This document shows, one piece after another, positions 26,901 through 35,500 of a stretch of DNA of 64,000 bases (the stretch's first letter is position 1; every line of letters begins with the position of its first letter). The notes under the pieces are model-generated. The model was not told the origin of the DNA. It did no database searches and saw nothing but the letters and a program-made list of their open reading frames with translations. The position numbers and the translations under genes were made by a program. This DNA comes from Membranipora membranacea (taxonomy: Eukaryota; Bryozoa; Gymnolaemata; Cheilostomatida; Membraniporidae): contig OU612075.1 in assembly GCA_914767715.1 (NCBI GenBank), forward strand, positions 2,108,001-2,172,000, written 5' to 3'.

Positions 26901-29900
26901 TTATATATTAACGCGGGGCTGTTGGGCGGGAGGCAAGTGTCTGGGGGCTCAGGCTAGGACCAACAGAGCACACCCGTACCCAACCCTACCGTAACCAGGG
27001 GAAGGGGGTCTTTCAATTAGAAGCAGCCAAGATCGCAGGCTCTCGCTTTGAAAGTCATCGATGGAGTTATATACATTCTGAGTGAGTGATTACGGAGTGA
27101 TTTCGTCTAATTGAAAGACCAAGTGAGAGATAATTTTGAGCGATGTGATAGTGATAACTTGCTTTAGTAAAGTATCGCTCTAATTGAAAGTCCCCCCAGA
27201 GTAACTCACTGCACTGTAGCTCCAGAAACAGCAACATTCAGTTCAGCACCTCTAGAGGACTCACTTCCTGAGCCAGTAGAGAATCCTTTGATATTTGGAT
27301 TAACGACTCTCAAAATATCTGTAAAATACAATAAACATTTAAAACGAAAACCAGTCAATACTAAAACTTAAAAAAGATTCCAATCGATCTATCAATGTGC
27401 AGGTGATTAAATAACTAACTTTGTGTTGTTTCGGATTAAGATTTTTAGTTTTGCTGGCACTTACTAGCAAGCGTAGTCACTCCATCAGCAAGCGACTCGT
27501 CTCCTCCGATGCTGCAAAAACAAAGATAAAAATCACCTTAATAAATTACACCACAGACAAAACTATGTCCATGTCCATACCCATGCCCACGCCCACGCCC
27601 ACGCCCACGCCCACGCCCACGCCCACGCCCACGCCCACGCCCACGCCCATGCCCACGCCCACGCCCACTCCCACGCCCATGTCTATGTTCTATGCATCAT
27701 ACATTTATATGCATTACTGTGAATAGATAGTATGATAAAGAATAATATTTGGTAGGTTTCAATATAGAGAGGTAGGAAAGATGGGATGGAAATAAATTTC
27801 TCGATCATCACAATCCCTTACATTTTGAATTCATCTCCCCGTTGTCAGAAGATAGACAACTCAAAATATTCAATAACGGTACTGCTATAAATGCTATTTA
27901 TCTAAATACAGAGATCAAGATCTCAATCACTATGGTTCCATGCCTTGAATTTGTGGTTCACTCCAATTTCAAATTATGAATTCTTACCATTTCCATGATG
28001 GAAAAAACATGAAAAACATCTACCGCGGCCAGGACTTGAACCCCTGGCCTCCCGCGTCATAGTCCTTTGCAGTCATTGTGTTCAAGCGCTAACCATTCAG
28101 CCACGCCCACACATTTGAATATATTCGATTCAACACGGTATCTGAATTCGCGTCAAAAAAAGTCATTAGTCACAATCGGAATGTGACTTGAATGTCATTT
28201 CTATGGATCGATAACTCCCGAAATCCTTACAAAATCGCAGCATGAAACCGTAGTGAATAACACAGATGAAAATCATTGGGCGTTTCAAATATAATGATAC
28301 TGGCAGGCAGATAGTGAGGATAACAGCTTGGTTGAATCTGTGATTAAAATCCATAAATATGACATTAGGTTATCACTGTTTTTACCATATTTTTATTATC
28401 AAAACTGTCTATGATAATACTTCAAAAAATCATACTGACCTGAAAGATTGACCTCGATAATCATTGAGAACACCAAATATGGAGCGGGCGGAAGCCCCGG
28501 CTCCTGCTGTGACTGAATCTCCCATCGCTGCTACGACGTCAAAGTCTCCCGGCTTCAAGGCATGTACTATATAAGAATGATAGTTATACTAGTGGTGAAC
28601 GGCAGCATGTCTTTAATTAACTTACATTGTGATACATACTGCTGATATAAATGTAGATCACTCAGTATATTACCTTTTCCTTCTCGTTATAAATACCTCA
28701 GGTTTTGTTTCACCCTTTTTTTGTTTCATATAAAAAAAAACCTCAGGGAAACTGGTGACTGGATGGCAAACTGGAGGGATGCTGGGATGGCATGGTGGAT
28801 CTTATGTATCCCCATCATTCATAATATAAGTCTGTGCGTATTCTCAATTCTCAATTAAATCTCGGCCTTAAATTTAGCTATAGTTAGTGACACAGCTATT
28901 TAGGGGGGGGGGGGGTCGGTTACTAGAGCCAGATATAGTTTTCCTAATATTAGATATCCTGATAGATTGTGATGGTCTAATATTACAAACTTTCATTTTA
29001 TTACATTTCACCTACCAGAAGTAGGTCTTGTCTCTGACTTGAGGTTTTCAGTACAATCCAGAACATTTCGCAAATCAGGCAGCGCCTGTGTTGTAGTCGG
29101 AATGGGAGTAGTTTTCTTTCCTTGTCCCTTTCCTTTTCCATTACGATCTTCAGAACGCTTTAGTGAATAAAAGATGTGATATAACAATATTAAATCTGTC
29201 AGTTATAGGTTAAAAAAACCGAAACTCTGATTCTGGCTTGGAATGAAATACAATCCGAGAACTCAGACAGCAAAACCTTTTTTTAACAGTTTTTTTTGGC
29301 ATCATTTTTTTCAGAAAAAACACTTTTTGTTATGTCCCATAAGAAGAAAGGGAGAAAAAAGATGCAGTTTGTATTGTATGTGACTTGAGCTAAAAGTTGT
29401 TGGAGATATCATTGTCTTTTAAAAGTTGATAGAGCATTCGATGATCCGATAAATCTAGGGCAATCAACAGTGACAATAGAGGTTGTAATATACTTGAGTT
29501 TGAATAAGATGAGCGAAGATACAAATATGTCATGCCTTTTTCAACACACTTGTCTTGTCTTTGAGAAGGGGCTGATCGAGGAAGCTCGAATCAACCTGGG
29601 TTCAGGTCTCAGGGACCCATAGAACTCAAGTCTTCCATTAAATTTTTCAACTTTTTCAACACACACATCCTAATCCCAAGTCATAGGGCCAGTCAGGGCG
29701 GACCAAATCCCAGATCAAGTCTAAACTCACAAAGCGTTTGATAATACTGAAAGGCAAACACTTAAAAGGCGCAAAAAATAAAAATGCTCCAGTTATAAGG
29801 CACCACATAGCATATACTTATGTAGCATGGTTTTGCTCAAAGTTATATATAAAAAACGCTTCAAGTGATTATAGTATTAGGTACAAAAACGTATAGGGTT

Positions 29901-31222
29901 GAGTGTGGAGGAGGTAGAAAACTAGAATTATTTTCTAATAATATGTATATGTTGCACACCTGGCTGGCTTTTCTAGGTGTCGATGACAATCGAGCACCTC
30001 GAACAGACTTCAATCCTTCTAGAACAGCTCCAAGGTTACCATACGAGTGACCAACACCTCTAGACTGAGATACAGCCGCCCCTACAAAGTACTAAGTTGT
30101 TGTAATATGTATATATACTTTTAATGTCAATCCACATTATCTTTTTGAATGTTTTCATGCACTGACAGAACAAATAATTTAATAAAGAGGGAGGAAAAGT
30201 GGAGAGAAAAAGAAAAAAAAATACACAAGTAAAAAAAATTAACAAGATTTAAAGTGCTTTGATAGAACAGTTCAGTACATGATTGGAATAGCAAAGTTTT
30301 ATATTAGCTAATAATTATTCATCCTCTTTGCATTATATGGTCTCCACCTCAGCTAGCCAAAATTTATTGCTAGCTAACATTAATTCGACCCCAAACTAAA
30401 CTCTAGACTTTTTTTCTTTCTTTTTTGTGTATTGAGCTATGTGTAGAGGTAAACAAGTTACTTTTTAACTACTCTGTTATCTGTAAACTTTCTAGAAATC
30501 CTCTTTAAACAAATAAATAATTATATTTACCCCCTGGGTGGATAAACATTACCTTGAGCGGTCAATGTATTTTGCATTCAAATTCCAAGAACAGAAACAG
30601 CCAGAAAACGAAATAAACTTTTACATGTCAACATGGTTGACTCCCTTCGCCAAATGTTGTCTCAATAAATGGAAGCATCAATTTGATGTCCAGACGATGC
30701 TAAAGCCAAAATTCAGTGCTGCAGGATAATAGACATGTCAATTAAGAAAAATCAGTCACATCAAATTTTAAGGTCAGATAATTATACACGCAAGAAGTGA
30801 CCAAACTATACTTTACCTAATTTAACAATAAAGTTTGACATACCTTGCGTGATCAACGTATTTTGCATCCAAGTTTCAAGGACAGAAACAGCCAGAAAAC
30901 GCAATAAAATTTTACATGTCAACATGATTGCTGCTCCCTTCACCAAATGTTGTCTAAATGAATCGAAGCATCAATTTGATGCCCACACTATGCTTAAGCC
31001 CAAATTCATTGCGGCAGGAGAATAGATAATTATGTCAAATTAAGAAAATCGGTCATATCACATTTCTGGGTCAGATAATTATACACGCAAGAAGTAACCA
31101 AACTATACTTTATCTAATTTAACATTAAAGCTTGACATACCTTGCGCGGTCAATGTATTTTGCATCAAAGTTCCAAAGACAGAAACAGCCAGCAAACGCA
31201 ATAAACTTTTACATGTCAACAT
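17901..31222 (-). CDS. Phospholipase B-like SGNH/GDSL lipase, gene A
   Basis: Eleven exons in transcript order: 31222-31141, 29147-29016, 28566-28440, 27511-27465, 27318-27210, 26534-26402, 25707-25547, 19362-19185, 18848-18753, 18407-18345 and 17930-17901. They total 1158 bases, 385 aa plus TGA. The order of blocks matches the PLB1 family, which removes acyl chains from phospholipids: [15 protein letters not shown] with the nucleophile at about Ser89, the GxN block [11 protein letters not shown] (about 199-209), and [15 protein letters not shown] giving Asp335 and His338. There is a signal peptide and no C-terminal membrane segment, so a secreted single-domain enzyme is likely, unlike the four-repeat, membrane-anchored mammalian PLB1. 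Exon 1 is the best of three tandem copies. Tandem paralogue of gene B directly upstream. The second exon's acceptor (GAAG at 29148) is weak. Confidence 0.8.
18345..18407 (-). CDS. Gene A exon 10
   Basis: A 21-codon phase-0 exon reading [20 protein letters not shown], homologous to the gene B exon at 33053-33115. It corresponds to the stretch after the catalytic His in PLB proteins that ends near a conserved CP. Acceptor GATTATAG, donor ACA|GTAAGT. Confidence 0.65.
18753..18848 (-). CDS. Gene A exon 9: catalytic Asp-His block
   Basis: 32 codons in phase 0, including [20 protein letters not shown] and LWNNM. In SGNH lipases the DxxH pair here supplies the Asp and His of the triad. Same length as the gene B exon at 33677-33772. 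Confidence 0.9.
18876..19146. repeat. Interspersed repeat filling the gene A exon 8/9 intron
   Basis: 18876-19066 matches 63160-63370 in inverted orientation (shared motifs CAGGTGGAGGCAATAAATCA and GTGAGTTCATA). 19067-19146 matches 60154-60235 in direct orientation. The element takes up about 271 of the 336 bases of this intron; the equivalent intron of gene B lacks it, so it arrived after the gene duplication. Confidence 0.7.
19185..19362 (-). CDS. Gene A exon 8: central lipase block
   Basis: 178 bases, phase 2 in and 0 out. Contains NICPCAYG, then [18 protein letters not shown], a hallmark PLB-family segment. Same length and phase as gene B exon 34261-34438. Confidence 0.9.
20340..21440 (-). 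mobile_element. Decayed LINE reverse transcriptase
   Basis: Minus-strand pieces read in order through a LINE reverse transcriptase: [34 protein letters not shown] (motif A), [21 protein letters not shown] (motif C), [29 protein letters not shown] and a C-terminal SSNIKLHLP to [20 protein letters not shown] segment. At least one frameshift (about 21140) and stops break it. It lies in the gene A intron in the same orientation as the gene. Long dead copy of an L2/CR1/RTE-like element; the clade is not determined. Confidence 0.85.
22505..22830 (+). mobile_element. Second reverse-transcriptase relic, plus strand
   Basis: [17 protein letters not shown] at 22505-22555 resembles RT motif A, and [13 protein letters not shown] from 22781 resembles motif C. 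Both are in the same frame and about 90 codons apart, as expected for RT, but stops lie between. Weak but internally consistent. Confidence 0.45.
23218..24396 (+). CDS. Standalone LINE-type endonuclease/exonuclease/phosphatase protein, 392 aa
   Basis: One uninterrupted 392-codon ORF antisense inside a gene A intron. Residues 1-134 are a basic, unfamiliar region. Residues 135-372 are an EEP (APE-like) endonuclease as found at the start of LINE ORF2: HINLNSL with Asn141/143, GESKV (Glu177), [18 protein letters not shown] (Asp292, Asn294) and FADHHLIF (Asp360, His361). The key metal-binding and catalytic positions therefore look intact. No reverse transcriptase follows: the ORF stops after a Gly-rich tail and the next kilobase is AT-rich and noncoding. 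It is clearly less AT-rich than its flanks. A TTTATTTATTCAG acceptor lies 15 bases before the ATG and a CCAG|GTAAAC donor at about 22944, so it may be spliced. Either a truncated LINE 5' part or a co-opted endonuclease. Confidence 0.75.
   Translation: MGNLNNSILPNIINYPLVTELIDDPRSWCQRLPVGVRNLLRGRYQAYEEELNRRLTGYTGSRAPSLGRQFMENCVVSQRETIDQFRNAEDVWLRRNHDWRQLRHNNPLVGEPFAAAVNEFVGGIANGVGPQQEGIRVGHINLNSLVTRDDITGRPDKFDNLRINLVAWNFDIFVVGESKVKGISDQFLQIDGYRLVRLDRDYPGEGHNSGGVLVYVRIREDMQCNVIRAENRDRDDEHSLLQLIDLELVLPNQPRIRVVAVYNPPWNGCERAMRRLFDEYRNVGQDIIILGDININILNDMFNHHYQAYFQGSNFRQCIQQITRPANQAGTLIDHIYTQDEDGGRLILESGVVDIQGFADHHLIFCTLRLNQPGGQGGGRNEMGPLAKPMSC
24397..25546. other. Remainder of the gene A intron after the endonuclease ORF
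   Basis: AT-rich, no reverse transcriptase, exon or other domain recognised on either strand. Confidence 0.4.
25547..25707 (-). CDS. Gene A exon 7
   Basis: 161 bases, phase 0 in and 2 out. Reads [20 protein letters not shown], then [14 protein letters not shown], the PLB segment of a buried strand that follows the GxN block. Same length and phase as gene B exon 35093-35253. Confidence 0.9.
26402..26534 (-). CDS. Gene A exon 6: GxN oxyanion block
   Basis: 133 bases. [20 protein letters not shown] followed by DFCEDP corresponds to the family block usually written GGNDLC; here the Asp after the conserved Asn is Asn in both paralogues (GANN here, GVNN in gene B). Confidence 0.9.
26996..27200. 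mobile_element. MITE-like element with CTTTCAATTAG termini
   Basis: Opens CAGGGGAAGGGGGTCTTTCA and closes TCTAATTGAAAGTCCCCCC, with GTAAC on both sides as a 5-bp target duplication. It ends 9 bases short of the gene A exon 5 border (27210). Related but decayed sequence lies at about 39590-39775 and 54175-54335. Confidence 0.6.
27210..27318 (-). CDS. Gene A exon 5
   Basis: 109 bases, phase 1 in and 2 out. Starts [18 protein letters not shown] and ends with a VAVSGATVQ block, the family's conserved NQAVAGA-like segment before the GxN block. Gene B's equivalent exon (37231-37330) is 9 bases shorter. Confidence 0.85.
27465..27511 (-). CDS. Gene A exon 4 (47 bases)
   Basis: Reads [16 protein letters not shown] across the junctions, matching the WSIGGD segment of PLB proteins. 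Acceptor TTTTTGCAG, donor CTA|GTAAGT. Same length as gene B exon 39398-39444. Confidence 0.85.
27563..27686. repeat. Hexanucleotide array (CCCACG)n
   Basis: About 120 bp of ACGCCC units with a few CCATGC and CCACTC variants, in the gene A intron 27512-28439. It creates a false open frame of alternating Thr-Pro on the plus strand. Confidence 0.95.
28022..28110 (-). repeat. tRNA-like sequence (SINE head or tRNA pseudogene)
   Basis: On the minus strand an A-box-like GTGGCTGAATGGTTAGCGC and a B-box GGGTTCAAGTCC are correctly spaced for a long-arm tRNA. The two ends (GTGGGCG and CCGCGGT) do not pair as an acceptor stem, so a functional tRNA is unlikely. Confidence 0.6.
28440..28566 (-). CDS. Gene A exon 3: GDS nucleophile block
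   Basis: 127 bases, phase 1 in and 2 out, with [20 protein letters not shown]. The Ser of GDS is the SGNH nucleophile. Identical length and phase to gene B exon 41378-41504. Confidence 0.92.
29016..29147 (-). CDS. Gene A exon 2: basic linker
   Basis: Reads [20 protein letters not shown] and on to [15 protein letters not shown]. It replaces the long mucin-like exon of gene B at the same place before the lipase domain. Donor TCTG|GTAGGT. The acceptor is chosen to keep phase 1 with exon 1; CACTAAAG slightly upstream is an alternative but breaks the frame. Confidence 0.55.
30553..30634 (-). pseudogene. Gene A alternative first exon, copy 3 (stop codon)
   Basis: Same 82-base frame as the other copies and a GTAATG donor, but codon 19 is TGA (30580-30578) where copy 1 has TTG. 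Used as first exon it would give an 18-residue product. It is the copy nearest exon 2. Confidence 0.8.
30844..30925 (-). CDS. Gene A alternative first exon, copy 2 (open)
   Basis: Open for 27 codons: [20 protein letters not shown] and on to a CAAG|GTATGT donor in phase 1, interchangeable with copy 1. A hydrophobic core is retained, although an added Glu and Trp change the cleavage region. Confidence 0.6.
31141..31222 (-). CDS. Gene A first exon, copy 1 (signal peptide)
   Basis: [20 protein letters not shown] followed by QNTLTAQ makes a standard secretion signal with a small-residue cleavage region. Donor CAAG|GTATGT, phase 1. It is the farthest copy from exon 2 and the one with the best signal sequence. 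Confidence 0.75.
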
Positions 31223-32555
31223 GATTGTTGTTGCTCCCTTCACCAAATGTTGTCTCAATGAATCGAAGCATCGATTAGAAGTCCACGCGATTATAAAGCC
31301 AAAATTCAGTGCTAGGGGGAATAGACATGTTAAATTAAAGATATCGGTCATATCACATTTCTAGGTCAGGTAATTATACGCCTAGAGACTGTACGAATGA
31401 CGCCCATTAGCTATACTAGATTATTTCCTTACTTTGTTATTGTTTGATGTAGTTTGAAGTTTGGTAAGGCGTATCTATCTTAACGATATCTTGGTGAAAC
31501 CAGATCTAGGCGCAGAGTTAATTCTGCCACTTAGCACCGAATAAAGATCACCGTAATTATTAAAGCCGTGCACTGATTCATACTTTGATGCCAAAGGCAT
31601 TCATATATCTATTATACCAAGAACAAAATGACAGGCACATAGAACAAGAGATTGAATCTTCAGCGTTATGCTTGAATATGTGAATATATATTTAATTTAA
31701 CAAAATCATTCATTTGTGCTAAATCATTGATCTCCACTGTGTTCCAACAACTAGAAAGTTGTCCATTTATGCTATTGCTGCTATCACCATTATCGTCTGC
31801 TTTTCACTTGATATGTTTGCAAGTATAGCTCTAAATCCTGAGAGACACATTCATTCAGGCAAGCTATGATAGTAATAGCATCTGAATAGTAGCCAGGGTT
31901 TCCAGGCTAATGTTCTGCTCGACGCTTTATGTAGTCTTGTCTTTATGCCATTAAGCCCATGAATAAACAGCATGAGTTGGCACTCTGACTGGATGGATCT
32001 CCACACCTTGATGTGCAAGATACTAACAATTAGTTGTTTAGTTTGATTCAAGTTTAAACAAGCGCCAATCTCGACATACAGATGCATTTATTCTAACCGA
32101 TGATTTTTAGTGGTAGAAAGTGAACATTGCATTATTTGATTCAGGTAGCTAGTAAAGAAAATGATATCTCGTCATGAAAACCCAACTGTACCGAACAGTT
32201 TTTTTTAGCTTTTGATAAATAGACGTACAAGGCAGGTTATATAACAAATGTTATATTTCAAAAGCATTGAAACAACTGCAGTAAAAAACTAGAGATACTT
32301 ATCAAACAATTTTTATTATGCTTGAGAAATAAATTTAAAAAAGGTAAAAAGATCATACACTGCCACCAATGCAGTTATGGTAGTGACCTGAGATGTTGCT
32401 ACTAGTTTGTTGTAGTGGTAGTTAGCTATCTAACTTTCAAATTGGTTTTGCTAGGTTCCATACTGGTTTTCCCAAAATCTTGAATGGTTTTCCCTCCACG
32501 AGCAACACAGAATGTTAGTCCAATCATTATGCAGAGCCACATGATGTCGTCACAT
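31223..32555. other. Region between genes A and B
   Basis: Gene B's 3' flank and gene A's 5' flank. A minus-strand AATAAA at 32317-32312 sits about 240 bases past the gene B stop. No separate gene seen. Confidence 0.4.
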
Positions 32556-35500
32556 TTAGAGGTTGTTTCCACGTGTGGGTATAAACTCAGTCTACAATAG
32601 ATAATAGTGCTGATTGAACTATTGGACTATTTTGACTAATTACAAACTTCACAGTAGGGTCACATATATACTCATCGATCTATACGAAGAGCCTTGAAGG
32701 TGTAGGATAATTTTCTGACATTTTAGCAATGTTGGCGTTTTTTAGACACTTTAAACAGAGTTGTCCGCTCATGTGCCGTTTTCTGACTTGTTTAAAAAAA
32801 ACTAATATCGGAAGATGACTAAAATTATTTGGTGCATAAAGCATTGTTCATTTTAATTGAAAGATGCCACCCCCCCCCCCCCCCCGCAGCCCCACAGCCA
32901 TGTTTGACCTAATGACACTAGACAAATTTATGAAGCAATAACAATAGAAATGTAATAAGTTATATCTGTCTGTATGCAAGTATTCCTACACTTAAAACAG
33001 AGTTGCCTCACTGTCATAAATCAAATATTAATGGATAATTGAGAAGGCTTACCTGAGGGCAGGTGACTGACTCATGAAGTCCCCATTCTGTAGGTTTGGA
33101 CGAAATAGGCTTCAGCTGAAATACAATCAATTTATCAGTTGAATACTAGCAACGACTTACAATATTTACTTTTCGTATTATTTATTAGCTTGAAAATTTT
33201 AATTCAGCCGAATAGATTTTAGCAACAAATCTCCTTTTAAAAGTGTGTCATCTCATCTACTTCTAACTTACACATTGGGTTACATCGCAGAGATATGCTT
33301 CTTTTTACTCATGGACATACAGCCTTCAAATGTCCTTACAAAATGACGGTACAGGAACTAAATGCACCATTCATTATCCAATAAACATCAGTTAGACATG
33401 GTTGGAACATTCAATGTACTATAGCTACATGAAAGGTATACACCCGAGGGTGGTGGGGGCTGAAACAATCAACCTTGAAAGCTGCCCCAGTGAGACTCGA
33501 ACCCACAACTATGGCACCAATCGCCTAGCAGTGAATAGCAAGCCTGCTAACCGATAGCGCCATCTTGTCATCCGCCAACTCACCATCTCTTCATGGTTGG
33601 AACATTCAAATGCAACAATAGGATTATATTCTAATGAACAGCTGTGGACGGATTGAACTAAAGTATAGAACCTTACCATTGTATTCCAGAGAGCTTTACC
33701 GGCGGCGTTATGTCCTTTAGCACTAAAGTGAAAACAGTCCGGAGAGAAATAACTTAAGTCAGGAGCGCCGTTCTACAAGCAGAACAATATTCTGCTAGAA
33801 ATGGTAAAATTGAGAGCAATAGCGACTGGTAGTTGGACTTTGATGATAAGCAACTCCTGCCTTTTTCTGCATTAATTATTTTTATTTTATTTCCAACTCA
33901 TCACAGTTGAAACATCCTTTCATGTGAAATAAGGATAGCAGTGGCAGACGCATACTCAAATTTGTAAATGTTGGCAAAAAACAGCAACTCTGAAGGCTTG
34001 TTGTTGTCAATGTGCATGTTGATTTTTTTCCATTTAATTAATAATTAAGTAAATACAAAAAAGATTGAAGAAGAAGATACAGTCTTTAATAGCAAACAGA
34101 GAGAGAAAACATGGCAAACACATACAGAAATTGATTTATCTGTAGAACTTCCTCACTCATGAGTGTCAGCAAAACACGGCAACCCTGAAGGCTTGCTTTT
34201 GTCGTGGTTGATATTTTTGTTTTCATAAGAAAAACAGATAGGGAAAACTTGACGACTTACATTTTTTCTAGGTGGGGTGGTGTGCCTGAAGAAAGGTTGA
34301 ACAACCACCGTAAACTTGGGGTCACCATCATAACGCCCTGAGGCTACGAGATCCTCTAATTCTCGCTGATATCCCTTCGAGAGCGCAGTGAGGGCGTTGC
34401 GATTGCGTCCCTCACCGAATGCACACGGGCAGACGGTACTAAATACAACAATAACAAAATATATAAATATGCGACAGGCAATGACAGAGTTGTTCATATT
34501 TTACAAGTCAGCTAACGGTAATTTTAAGAGAGATTGTTTTATTGCTTGTCATCAATGATGAAGCAAAATTATAGTGACTGTAAGAAGGCGTTATCATTTA
34601 GGAGTCTGATACTAAAAGGTATGAAACTGTTTAAAAAACGAGTTGTGCGGCACTTAGCTGATAAAAATGTTTTCCTACCTGAAATATAATGTTTGTTAAA
34701 AATATGCTCTCCGTCATTAATAAAATAATCAAGCCTTCACTGATATAATTTATGTCTAAATGAAAAAGAATTGATGAAAGGCTTTTACAAATCACCACAG
34801 AGGCATTAGCAATTTGCAATCATCATCTTTTAGCTTGCTAAGACAAAACATTTTTTTAAATTGCTGAAGTGCGCTTTTATCAGATCTCTTCGTACTAATG
34901 CTTCTATTTTTTTTATTTATTTTATTACATTTATTGGCAGTCTATTTCATTATGTTGCACAACGATTTCATATATAATGAGATAATATTATGTAATTGTT
35001 AGGAAAAAATAGTATCAATTTAATGTAGTTATAATATTATATATACAATTATTTTGAGTTATATAAGAAAATAGTAAACATAGATATCTTACCTGACAAT
35101 AAGTTGGCAAAGGAAGTTGTTTCCTGCCTGCACAGTTAGAGGGTTTATATCGAACACCTCGACAACATTGACTAATGTTTTTGTCATATTAGCCTGGAGT
35201 ACATCAAGTGCCTCTCTCAGCGATTCCCTGTACGCTGTAGCACTGTGATAGTTCTACAATATAAATATTAGATCGAGTCTTTATATGAAAATCATAATTT
35301 TTTATCCAATAATCAACCAAAATAATATTTATTAATTTGGTTTGTAATTATTTATTTATTGATTTAATTTTTATTTACAAATTACAAAAAATATATGAAG
35401 ATCTAATTTAAACATTTAACGGTATCTCGATCAACAAACTAAAGTAATCACAAACAAATATTTTTCAGTTTTTAGGAGGATGATTTTCACTGAGTTGTGC

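Larger units (their letters stand above)
30540..31380 (-). repeat. Three tandem ~295-bp units, each with a gene A first exon
   Basis: Units start near 30540, 30835 and 31132. Each holds an ATG, 82 coding bases of signal peptide and a donor, plus flanking sequence (shared TCAGATAATTATACACGCAA and AATTCAATTTTGGCTT-type segments). The donors lie 291 and 297 bases apart. The unit therefore duplicates the start codon, signal peptide and probably the promoter. Confidence 0.9.

Noticed and set aside
27421-27726. 101-codon plus-strand open frame of alternating Thr-Pro
   Set aside because: Produced entirely by the CCCACG hexanucleotide array in an intron.
28022-28110. Serine- or leucine-type tRNA gene on the minus strand
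   Set aside because: A and B boxes are present but the 5' and 3' ends do not pair as an acceptor stem, so I call it tRNA-like only.
33484-33566. tRNA gene on the minus strand
   Set aside because: B box is good but the acceptor stem and anticodon arm do not fold convincingly.
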